Assembly: GCF_000616095.1 (NCBI RefSeq)
Contig: NZ_BAMS01000002.1
Coordinates: forward strand, 610,452 to 674,451
Origin: Sneathiella glossodoripedis JCM 23214
Lineage (GTDB): Bacteria > Pseudomonadota > Alphaproteobacteria > Sneathiellales > Sneathiellaceae
Length of the DNA: 64,000 bases
Direction: 5' to 3'
Translations under genes and position numbers: made by a program
Shown here: positions 43,076-49,269 of the stretch, piece after piece
How the letters are laid out: the number at the start of each line of letters is the position of its first letter
Numbering within the stretch: the stretch's first letter is position 1
The notes under the pieces: generated by a model
What the model saw: the letters and a program-made list of their open reading frames with translations, nothing else
Told to the model about the DNA's origin: nothing
Databases searched by the model: none

Positions 43076-44493
43076 CTATCCCAGAAGATCAAGATTTGGT
43101 CTTATTTGACTTGCTGAACATGCGTTTTCAAATGCAAGTGCTGCAGATAACACTTTCGTATCTTCATGCATGGGCCCAACGATTTGCAAACCAACCGGCA
43201 AGCCATTGCTAGCTACTCCGCAAGGTATGGAGCAGGCTGGCTGCTGTGTCAGATTGAACGGGTAGCTAAAGGGTGTCCAATCGACCCAGTCATCTGCTTC
43301 AGCGGCACCTTTCACTTCAGGCCCAAGACGGCCTGCTTCGAAAGCTGTAACAGCAACAGAAGGGGTTAAAAGCAGATCATAAGTCTGATGGAACTCTCTC
43401 ATAAGCCCCCCAAGTTCTGCGCGGGCAACTGTGGCGTCAAAATAATCAGCCATAGAAATCCTTGATCCACGCTCCACGACTTTGCGAAGCCCCGGATCCA
43501 ATAAGGACAGCGCTTCATCTGACGCATCTTTAAGCGCAAACCAGGCACCACTATGCCAGAGAGTTGCAAAGGTCTGTAGCGGACTTTCAAAACCGGGATC
43601 CACTTCTTCGACCACTGCACCCAACCCCTAAAGACATCGACCGCCTGTTCAACCAGCTTAAGGACCTCACTGTCTACCTTGGCATATCCAAGCGTAGCGC
43701 TATAAGCAATCTTTCTACCTTTTAAATCGGCCGGCGTTATTTCCCGATATTTGTCATCCGTATTAGGCAAGGCGTACCAGTCCCTGCTGTCATAGCCTTT
43801 CATCACATCCATCATCAGGCAGGCGTCGGATACTGTTCTTGTCATTGGCCCCACATGTGAAACGGTCCCAAACGCAGATGCGGGCCAAACGGGCACGCGA
43901 CCGAAACTGGCTTTATAGCCAAATATTCCGGTCAGTGCCGCGGGGATGCGAATGGATCCCCCTCCGTCAGACCCAGTATGGAGCACACCCATACCCGCCG
44001 CACAGGCTGCAGAAGCACCCCCACTTGACCCACCGGGCGTTTTATCCGAATCCCAAGGATTTCGCGTAATGCCGCTTAATGGGCTGTCTGTTACCCCTTT
44101 CCAGCCAAACTCTGGCGTTGTCGTTTTGCCAATGAAAACACACCCATGCTCCCGCAATCTTGCAACAGCCGGGGAATCACTTTCCCATTGCCCCGCAGGG
44201 TCAACCAAGCGGGATCCTTTTAAGGTTGGATAGCCTTTCATGAGCATGATGTCTTTTACTGTTGTTGGAACACCATCCAATAATCCCAAAGGCTCCCCTC
44301 GCCGCCACCTGTCTTCCGACTGTCTGGCAGAAGCCAGTGCGGCGTCAGGATCGGTAAAGACAAATGCATTTAGAATGTGATCGTATTTTTCAATTTGATC
44401 GAGCGCCGCGCGTGTTGCCTCCACCGGCGAGATTTTCCCTTTTTTATACCCCTCAAGAAGATCCACCGCTGAAATGAATGCTAGATCGGTCAT
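43076..44493 (-). CDS. Amidase signature family amidase (frame interrupted)
   Basis: Amide hydrolase with the Ser-cisSer-Lys triad; the substrate cannot be read from sequence. The 5' part (44493 to about 43625) has VPTTVKDIMLMKGYPTLKGS (catalytic Lys), TPGGSSGGASAACAAG and GSDGGGSIRIPAALTG. At 43623-43624 one T is missing from GGTTTGG; the correct frame reads DVFRGLGAVVEEVDPGF and ends at 43076. Joined length is 472 aa. The start at 44493 has AAGGGGG upstream. It may belong to aspartyl/glutamyl-tRNA amidotransferase-like or 6-aminohexanoate-hydrolase-like subgroups; gatA is less likely without gatB/C nearby. Confidence 0.82.
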
Positions 44494-44626
44494 AATTCCC
44501 CCTTGTTTTTGTTGTTGAGAAAACTCTAGCCCCCTGATACCCATGTTTCAAGAAATGCCTTTATTCTGCCATCAGTAATTACCATGTTGCAGAGTTATCT
44601 GTGGAACAGTCGGAACGAAATTTTTC

Positions 44627-44923
44627 ATGTCGCTTAGAAAAAAGATCGAAAATCTTCGGGACAACGTCAAAATTCCCGAAAGCAAGACACAGCGTTTCTT
44701 TCTTGGATGGGGGCTTGTGTTTGGTGGAATTTTTGGCTTCCTGCCGGTTGTTGGCTTCTGGATGTTACCACTGGGCATCATGATCCTGGCTGTCGACTAT
44801 TCATTCGCCCGTCGCCTTAAACGCAAAACAAAAGTCTGGTTGGGACGTATGAGCCAGGAAAAGGGTGACGATAACGGTGACAGTCCAGCTAAAACTGGCA
44901 AAGGCGAGCTCAAAAACCACTAA
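44627..44923 (+). CDS. PGPGW-like small membrane protein
   Basis: A 98-aa plus-strand protein with a basic N-terminus, two close membrane helices (about residues 27-58: GWGLVFGGIFGFLPVVG and MLPLGIMILAVDYSF), then a basic stretch RRLKRKTK and a hydrophilic tail. The layout matches the PGPGW transmembrane family, though the name-giving motif is degenerate. It is the last host gene before the prophage and ends at a bidirectional terminator. Confidence 0.68.
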   Translation: MSLRKKIENLRDNVKIPESKTQRFFLGWGLVFGGIFGFLPVVGFWMLPLGIMILAVDYSFARRLKRKTKVWLGRMSQEKGDDNGDSPAKTGKGELKNH

Positions 44924-44935
44924 ATTTTGACAACA

Positions 44936-44962
44936 AAAAACCCCGCACAAGGCGGGGTTTTT
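44936..44962. terminator. Bidirectional terminator at the prophage edge
   Basis: AAAACCCCGC (44937-44946) pairs with GCGGGGTTTT (44952-44961) around a 5-nt loop, with A and T runs on both sides. It can end the plus-strand membrane-protein gene and any minus-strand transcript of the tRNA site. Confidence 0.85.
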
Positions 44963-44964
44963 GA

Positions 44965-45014
44965 TGGGGCGAATGACCGGGATCGAACCGGCGACCTCCT
45001 GAGTCACAGTCAGA
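44965..45014 (-). other. attachment site: 3' half of a tRNA-His gene
   Basis: From the anticodon arm to CCA a tRNA is intact: loop CTGTGAC (GTG anticodon at 45007-45005), 3' anticodon strand TCAGG, variable loop AGGTC, T arm GCCGGTTCGATCCCGGT, acceptor strand CATTCGC, discriminator C and CCA. Discriminator C with a GTG anticodon points to tRNA-His. The 5' half (acceptor strand GCGAATG, D arm) is absent and phage-like sequence takes its place. The intact tRNA should lie beyond the right edge, at the other end of the element. Confidence 0.8.
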
Positions 45015-45025
45015 AAGTAATCCTT

Positions 45026-45083
45026 TAGAATCAATGAGGTTTTACAGGTTTCACGGTTTGTTCACGGTCAATAGAATCAATGA
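45026..45083. repeat. Direct repeats next to the attachment site
   Basis: TAGAATCAATGA occurs at 45026-45037 and 45072-45083; between them TTCACGGT occurs at 45050-45057 and 45061-45068. Paired short direct repeats within 70 nt of an att core are what integrase arm-type or excisionase sites look like. Binding is inferred. Confidence 0.5.
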
Positions 45084-45132
45084 CTTACGAGCCTAGTGTA
45101 AAACCTTTTCCGCATGATATAGTGGCAGAATC

Positions 45133-45342
45133 ATGAAGGATCAAGACATTCAATACCTCATAGACGGAGGGTTTATTTTAAGGCCGCTGTGTAATGCTTG
45201 TGGGCATTCAGGAGTGATTGATCCGCTTGAATTAGGTGTGCCTCCAGAGACAAAGCTTAGCAGGTTAAAGTGCTCTAAATGCGGGTCTCGTGATATTTAT
45301 AGCGTTATTGGGACTAGATATGCTTATGAGACTTTTAGATAA
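45133..45342 (+). CDS. Small zinc-ribbon protein
   Basis: A 69-aa plus-strand product with CNACGHSG and, 20 residues on, CSKCGSRD, a two-CxxC zinc ribbon. The rest is hydrophilic, and it ends TRYAYETFR. Such small ribbons are common in prophages and often bind nucleic acid or partner proteins; the exact role is unknown. It lies between the att repeats and a terminator whose T-run favours the minus strand. Confidence 0.7.
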   Translation: MKDQDIQYLIDGGFILRPLCNACGHSGVIDPLELGVPPETKLSRLKCSKCGSRDIYSVIGTRYAYETFR

Positions 45343-45390
45343 AAAACCCCTCGGTTTGCACATCGTTTGAGAGGTGTGAGGGGTGTTGTT
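45341..45390 (-). ncRNA. Candidate hairpin RNA of about 50 nt with its own promoter
   Basis: A perfect minus-strand promoter (-35 TTGTTA 45425-45420, 17-nt spacer, -10 TATAAT 45402-45397) would start RNA near 45390. Only 50 nt later ACCCCTC (45384-45378) pairs with GAGGGGT (45352-45346) and is followed by six T, an intrinsic terminator. An inner CACA/TGTG pair extends the stem. No ORF fits. The transcript would be essentially one hairpin, ending at the stop codon of the convergent zinc-ribbon gene. It could instead be read only as a terminator. Confidence 0.55.
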
Positions 45391-45396
45391 AATCGC

Positions 45397-45444
45397 ATTA
45401 TACCCCAATAAAGGCTTGTTAACAATACATTATTTTTATATAAT
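45397..45444. promoter_or_regulatory. Divergent promoters sharing the palindrome TTGTTAACAA
   Basis: Rightward: TTGTTA 45416-45421, 17-nt spacer, TATAAT 45439-45444. Leftward: TTGTTA 45425-45420, 17-nt spacer, TATAAT 45402-45397. The two -35 hexamers overlap in the 10-bp palindrome at 45416-45425, so only one polymerase can bind at a time. Both hexamer pairs and both spacers are identical. Confidence 0.75.
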
Positions 45445-45450
45445 GGAGGG

Positions 45451-45660
45451 GTAAGGTAGCAAGCGCTTGGGATGAAGGCATCCGACTGTAGGTATTCGAA
45501 GTCCTACCGCCTCGCAAGGGTTAGAAAGAGTATCGACACTCCAAGGCAGCCGGGGTAGCGTCCGGCCCTTACATTTAGGGGTGTGAGCCGAAATCACGGT
45601 TGGTACCGTGCCGCACTTTGCTGTCGGATGTCTTTTAGACTAGGCTCACGCTTCCCTTAA
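45451..45660 (+). ncRNA. Structured RNA with pseudoknot, candidate riboswitch-like leader
   Basis: Starts at the predicted rightward start site. Outer stem: TAAGG 45452-45456 with CCTTA 45655-45659, and AAGCG 45461-45465 with CGCTT 45649-45653. P1: 12 bp, 45475-45486 with 45623-45634. Inside P1 are hairpins GTAGG/CCTAC (45488-45507), GAGT/ACTC (45528-45541), AAGG-GCCGG/CCGGC-CCTT (45543-45570) and CACGGT/ACCGTG (45595-45610). GTGAGCC 45583-45589 pairs with GGCTCAC 45643-45649, crossing P1 as a pseudoknot. CCTTAA 45655-45660 can alternatively pair with TTAAGG 45669-45674, hiding the ribosome binding site of the next gene. No known RNA family was recognised. Confidence 0.7.
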
Positions 45661-45682
45661 TTACTTTCTTAAGGAAACAGAT

Positions 45683-45979
45683 ATGAGACCTAGAGGCGAT
45701 GAATTGATTGAAGGTTGGGGCGGTATTGATGGTGGTAGTAGTTTCATCACCCCACACTCAAGCACATGAAAGATTGGTGAGCCTGAGCGTCAACCAAACG
45801 GAAGCATCTTCCAGTTAATCGAGACCTCAGACGGGTCTATGGTTTTAGGTGTGAGGATTATTTCTGGGGATGGCGGGTATGACCTTATGATCAACCGAAG
45901 CATCACGGAAAATGATATTATGTGGGCTGAAAAGATTTACCGAGAGGCTAACACAGGACAACGAGCGGCAAGTAAATGA
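45683..45979 (+). CDS. Phage small protein with an in-frame TGA at codon 29
   Basis: ATG at 45683 with AAGGA 7 nt upstream. The frame is open for 98 codons except one TGA at 45767-45769, inside PHSST-stop-KIGEPERQPNG. It ends with TGA overlapping the next ATG (ATGA), so coupling to the downstream gene only makes sense if the whole frame is used. TGG (Trp) would restore it by one base. Whether this is a true nonsense mutation, readthrough or a sequence error is open. The downstream part (SIFQLIETSDGSMVLGVRI) has no recognised family. It is led by the structured RNA. Confidence 0.55.
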
Positions 45980-46170
45980 CAGAAGCCGAATATGAAGCGC
46001 TCTTACTTGAGGCAGAAAAATTAATGTTTAGAGACAGGACAGTCGAAGAGGACATTAAGCTAGGGTTAATCATCGAGCGCATTGAGCCGCATGAGAATAA
46101 AATTTACCCAATACCTAGCCCAAAACCTCAACAATCCGATCCATTGAATGCCCCCGGCTCTCAAGAGTAA
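45976..46170 (+). CDS. HigA-N-terminus-like small protein, no HTH
   Basis: 64 aa, translationally coupled (ATGA) to the gene before it. The TEAEYEALLLEAEKLM and DIKLGLIIERIEPHENKIYPI segments resemble the first 50 residues of HigA-family antitoxins (pattern TEEEYEAALAEIERLM, YEEKHYPI), but the protein stops where the Xre helix-turn-helix would begin, ending in a Pro/Gln/Ser tail. It overlaps the 3' end of the convergent lipase gene by 56 nt. A role as a toxin-binding or decoy antitoxin fragment is inference. Confidence 0.6.
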   Translation: MTEAEYEALLLEAEKLMFRDRTVEEDIKLGLIIERIEPHENKIYPIPSPKPQQSDPLNAPGSQE

Positions 46171-46702
46171 TCTTTCTGCCTACATGTTGCCATTCTTTAG
46201 TATCTGAGGGGTATGACTGAGCAAAGTCTCCATGAGATACAAAACGGAAAACAGGGACAGGATATTGCTTAGCAAAGTCGGAATCTCCAGACTTGGGAGC
46301 ATTAAACGTATAAATATAATCAGGCTTTAATATCGACCCTGCCTGTATAGCAATTGCTCCCCCCATAGAGTGTCCGGTAAAGTAGACAGTACCCCGCAAT
46401 AAGCTCTTTATATTGGGTAACAGTTTCCAAGCCGCATTATGATAGCCTTGATGCACCATGCCGGCACCCGCTTTGTTATATATCTGCCTAGCATTTATAT
46501 TCGTAATTATATCGCGCCATCTGGGAAACTCTGTCCCCCTGAATGCAACAACAGACAAATCATTTTTGCAACCAACAACACATTGATGCGAGCCAACTGT
46601 AAACAGGACAAAAGAAAAGCCGCGCTTGGCGGCGAACTCCTGTCCTGTCTTTTCATCCTCGTAAGCTATATTAGCCCACTCAGCAGCCTCAAGTGGCGTC
46701 AT
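46115..46702 (-). CDS. Class 3 (GHSMGG) lipase in the lysis cassette
   Basis: A 195-aa alpha/beta-hydrolase. FTGHSMGGAIAIQAG has the nucleophile Ser, VSHGDFAQSYP offers the Asp and SRGHSMDRIVEV the His. SVVAFRGTEFPRWRDIITN supplies the oxyanion region seen in fungal-type lipases. No signal peptide. It is the last gene of the late minus-strand series, after the holin-like gene whose end it overlaps by 14 nt. It may degrade host membrane lipid at lysis, or be cargo. Confidence 0.85.
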   Translation of the reverse strand: MTPLEAAEWANIAYEDEKTGQEFAAKRGFSFVLFTVGSHQCVVGCKNDLSVVAFRGTEFPRWRDIITNINARQIYNKAGAGMVHQGYHNAAWKLLPNIKSLLRGTVYFTGHSMGGAIAIQAGSILKPDYIYTFNAPKSGDSDFAKQYPVPVFRFVSHGDFAQSYPSDTKEWQHVGRKITLESRGHSMDRIVEVLG

Positions 46703-46868
46703 CGGCGTTTTTGTTTTTACCGATATTGATAGACAGAATATTCAACACTTTTAAAATAGCATTCAATATCTGGTTGTCATGATTTGTAGGTGTTGCGGCT
46801 GTAATGATATTTGCAATAGTTACGACTGATGCAATGATACCCGCAATCTCTGCTGTGTCTAAATCCAT
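46689..46868 (-). CDS. Holin-like small membrane protein, 59 aa
   Basis: Starts at ATG 46868 with MDLDTAEIAGIIASVVTIAN. One hydrophobic helix (about residues 7-24), a polar TPTNHDNQ linker, a second amphipathic stretch (ILNAILKVLNILSINIG) and a charged tail KNKNADD. It lies between the lysozyme and lipase genes, overlapping the lipase start. Size, topology and position suggest a holin or an accessory lysis protein. Confidence 0.65.
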   Translation of the reverse strand: MDLDTAEIAGIIASVVTIANIITAATPTNHDNQILNAILKVLNILSINIGKNKNADDAT

Positions 46869-46871
46869 ATC

Positions 46872-47285
46872 TCATCCATTCCTAATAAGTTCTGAAATTC
46901 GCTGGCTGCGTTTGCCAACATCTTTAGCCCACTTACTGTCTAGGGCTTCATCTGCCGCCTTCTTGAAGTTTCTGTCCTTCAATGCAGCGAGCATTTTTTT
47001 AAATCCCGATAGTCTGGGCCATCCAAGGTTGAAGCACATATTCGCGAGTGCGACCCTTGGGCCATCGGGTAAGTCAGCCCACCAAGGGATGTTTTTATCG
47101 AGTTCCCGGAAGACTGTGTTTACGTCATTGGTAAGCAGGATAATTGCTTCCGCCTTAGTTATCCCGTTATCCTCTATATTGCGACCCACCCCTATTGTGA
47201 GCTTTCCGGCTGTACAACGGTATGGCTTGAGCCTTAATCCTTCATCCCTGACCAATGAGTCTATTAAATCCGCCTTAATGGTCAC
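46872..47285 (-). CDS. T4-type lysozyme (endolysin), GH24
   Basis: A 137-aa muramidase cleaving peptidoglycan. The catalytic Glu is in VRDEGLRLKPYRC and the Thr in KLTIGVGRN. The usual Asp between them is Cys (E-x8-C-x5-T), a known active variant of this family. ANMCFNLGWPRLSGFKKM matches the C-terminal lobe. No signal peptide or SAR helix is present, so release depends on a holin. It belongs to the late lysis cassette. Confidence 0.92.
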   Translation of the reverse strand: MTIKADLIDSLVRDEGLRLKPYRCTAGKLTIGVGRNIEDNGITKAEAIILLTNDVNTVFRELDKNIPWWADLPDGPRVALANMCFNLGWPRLSGFKKMLAALKDRNFKKAADEALDSKWAKDVGKRSQRISELIRNG

Positions 47286-47333
47286 CTAGCTACCTCCTGA
47301 GCCGATTACTGAATTATTCGGCTCACATGTTCA

Positions 47334-47513
47334 TCAAACTATTTTTTCGTTGAGCAAAATATCCCTCAACCGGGTCTCTTCTGCATATATCTGTACTGAG
47401 CTGGTCATCAGCCGTCGCAATGCCTCATAACTCACAGGGATTTGCATATCTTTTGAAACCTGCATAACCACCTTTTGAGAGGGTCCGGCCTGTACGAGGT
47501 AGGGGTAGATCAT
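47334..47513 (-). CDS. Phage hypothetical protein, 59 aa
   Basis: Starts at ATG 47513 (MIYPYLVQAGPSQKVVMQVS), overlapping the stop of the preceding phosphoesterase gene as ATGA. Mostly hydrophilic, with a helical C-terminal half (VQIYAEETRLRDIL). No recognised domain. A 90-aa reading from 47606 runs inside the upstream gene and is not favoured. Confidence 0.55.
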   Translation of the reverse strand: MIYPYLVQAGPSQKVVMQVSKDMQIPVSYEALRRLMTSSVQIYAEETRLRDILLNEKIV

Positions 47514-48673
47514 GCGGCTAACATTGCGGGGTTCACGGTCAGTCTTGACACTTCCCCGTATTCTGCGTGGTAAATAATGGCCTTCATGCTCTGCATAGAG
47601 CGCCAAGGTCCACCCGCGCCATGAGCATCAGGCGGAATTAATATTTGATGCCCCTCCAAGGTAACCCCCGGCACTTCCTTTATTCTGTTGTGGTGGTCGT
47701 GGCAGGAGTGAACTACCCTATATTTCGACCTTGCCCACTCTTCAGGGAAATCTGTTGCTAGAATTAATGCCTGAGCATTTTCTTTAAGCTTATCGTTATG
47801 AGTGGTGGCTATTAAATTTGCTCCAAAAAGCAAAACATGGATATTTCTAGGGCTAGGGTCTATCGTGCAACGGGGTTCATTTTCATACATCCCTACAAAC
47901 ATTTCACGCAAGAAGAGAGCGGAATATTCATCATGATTACCCGGCTCTATCAGTACTGTTACATGCTGGTGTTTCTTAAGCGCACATTCGATTAAATACT
48001 TTAAAACCCGCCGTCCCGCTCTCACCATTTCTCCCGCTCTATTAGCGGTATCAAGATGGTGCTTGTTCTTTGGGGTAACGCTTTTCATGGAGTCGTAATG
48101 AAGAAAGTCACCAAGGATTAATATAGCCGCCTGTTGGCTATCAGGTGACCTTTCAACAAGGTTAGACATTGCCGCCATTAGCAACTGTTCGCCACGCTGC
48201 AAATCGTGGTCTTCCGCTCCTGTTTCCTCTCCCCATGCATACATACCTAGATGGTGGTCGCCTACTATGTAAGTGCTTATTAAATGTTCTATTTGAGTGT
48301 CGGGCGACTCAATTGGGGCAACCCTTTCAATCTGACTCTTTGCTTCATCGAGAAAAGCCCTGAAAGCTGCCTCTCTCTGCTCTTCATCGGCAGTTGTTTT
48401 GATCCACTGGATTTTAGCCTCGCCAGAGGTTTTATCATAAAGGGTGCTTGTCCCTTTAATTTTGAATCCCGGCGCGACAGGATGTGTCATATCATGATCA
48501 GGGGCATATCCATGCTTAGCCGCTTTTAGTAACAGGGCGCTTCGCCGTCTCGATACCGCTGAATGGTCAATTCCAAGCTTGCGAGCCGCCGCTATGACCG
48601 AGCCACACTCATGGATTGCGACCATTGCCTCCCATTGCTTTTGGGTGGCATATTGTTTAAGGTTTGGATCCAT
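47510..48673 (-). CDS. Phage metallophosphoesterase with N-terminal helix-turn-helix
   Basis: 387 aa from ATG 48673. Residues about 10-50 form an HTH (KQWEAMVAIHECGSVIAAAR, KLGIDHSAVSRRRSAL), followed by a linker (STLYDKTSGEAKIQWIKT) also seen in many phage homologues. The calcineurin-like domain has VGDHHLGM, LILGDFLHYDS, PGNHDE and late His residues (SCHDHHNR). Its position between tail and lysis genes is common in podoviruses. The natural substrate (nucleic acid or nucleotide) is not known. Confidence 0.85.
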   Translation of the reverse strand: MDPNLKQYATQKQWEAMVAIHECGSVIAAARKLGIDHSAVSRRRSALLLKAAKHGYAPDHDMTHPVAPGFKIKGTSTLYDKTSGEAKIQWIKTTADEEQREAAFRAFLDEAKSQIERVAPIESPDTQIEHLISTYIVGDHHLGMYAWGEETGAEDHDLQRGEQLLMAAMSNLVERSPDSQQAAILILGDFLHYDSMKSVTPKNKHHLDTANRAGEMVRAGRRVLKYLIECALKKHQHVTVLIEPGNHDEYSALFLREMFVGMYENEPRCTIDPSPRNIHVLLFGANLIATTHNDKLKENAQALILATDFPEEWARSKYRVVHSCHDHHNRIKEVPGVTLEGHQILIPPDAHGAGGPWRSMQSMKAIIYHAEYGEVSRLTVNPAMLAA

Positions 48674-49120
48674 TACCGCACCGTAAACCACACGGCCTGC
48701 TGCCTGACTATTGCGGTTCCATTCTCACAATCATATAATAGAAGGGCTTGCCAACCCCATTCCCCGGTGGGTAGGTTGCCGGGAACCTCTACCACCACAA
48801 CAACGGTTTTGCGGCCTAATCCTTGCCTGCCGCCCCGCGTTGTCTTATCAAATATCTCTTCACCTTTTCTGTTGATCCAGAAGGTATCCACTTAATGCGC
48901 AATCTCTAACCTTTGTTCTGTCAATGGAAATGGTGACTGCTTGCCCCGGTCTTACTACCTTTGTTTTCGAATAAATATCGTGAATTGTTATTGGGGGTCT
49001 TCGGTCTTCAAAAAGAGGTTCAATATAGAACCATGTAAGCTGACCAATTAGAACGGAAAAGAAAAGAACGACTGACCACCGCATCCAAGGTGTGCACTCT
49101 ATACGCTGCATTAAACTCAT
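48673..49120 (-). CDS. Phage membrane protein (frame interrupted)
   Basis: The 5' part has one membrane helix (about residues 13-32: RWSVVLFFSVLIGQLTWFYI) and the ectodomain start VTISIDRTKVRDC. Near 48892 the frame changes (two bases missing or one extra): VDTFWINRKGEEIFDKTTRG follows, then VVVVVEVPGNLPTGEWGW and YDCENG to 48673. Joined, about 149 aa with an N-in, C-out single-span topology, a likely envelope or lysis-accessory protein. The stop overlaps the phosphoesterase start by one base. Confidence 0.6.
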
Positions 49121-49269
49121 GCCAAACCTACCACTTTAAGGATATATTGAACGGCGATATAAGCCGCTCCACCAATTGCTGAGAGCATCCCTATCTCAAC
49201 CCTTGCCAGTCGTCTTTCCATTGCCTGTGTGCGCTCGTCTATGCGAGCAAGCAATGCGCTGTCATTCAT
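49117..49269 (-). CDS. Small coiled-coil membrane protein, XhlA-like
   Basis: 50 aa from ATG 49269: NDSALLARIDERTQAMERRL is a charged helix, followed by one hydrophobic helix (IGMLSAIGGAAYIAVQYIL). This is the layout of XhlA-type hemolysin/holin-associated proteins. It overlaps both neighbours by 4 nt. A reading from 49341 would add 24 residues within the preceding gene. Confidence 0.6.
   Translation of the reverse strand: MNDSALLARIDERTQAMERRLARVEIGMLSAIGGAAYIAVQYILKVVGLA

Noticed and set aside
44965-45014. A functional tRNA gene
   Set aside because: There is no 5' acceptor strand or D arm; the sequence on the 5' side does not pair with GCGAATG's partner.
45451-45660. Structured RNA as a group I intron
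   Set aside because: P1 plus pseudoknot recall P3/P7, but there is no P8 hairpin between the two 3' strands, and both flanks do not join into one gene.
45451-45660. Structured RNA as a retron msr-msd or IscB/TnpB guide RNA
   Set aside because: No reverse transcriptase, IscB or TnpB gene lies next to it in the window; the following genes are short and unrelated.
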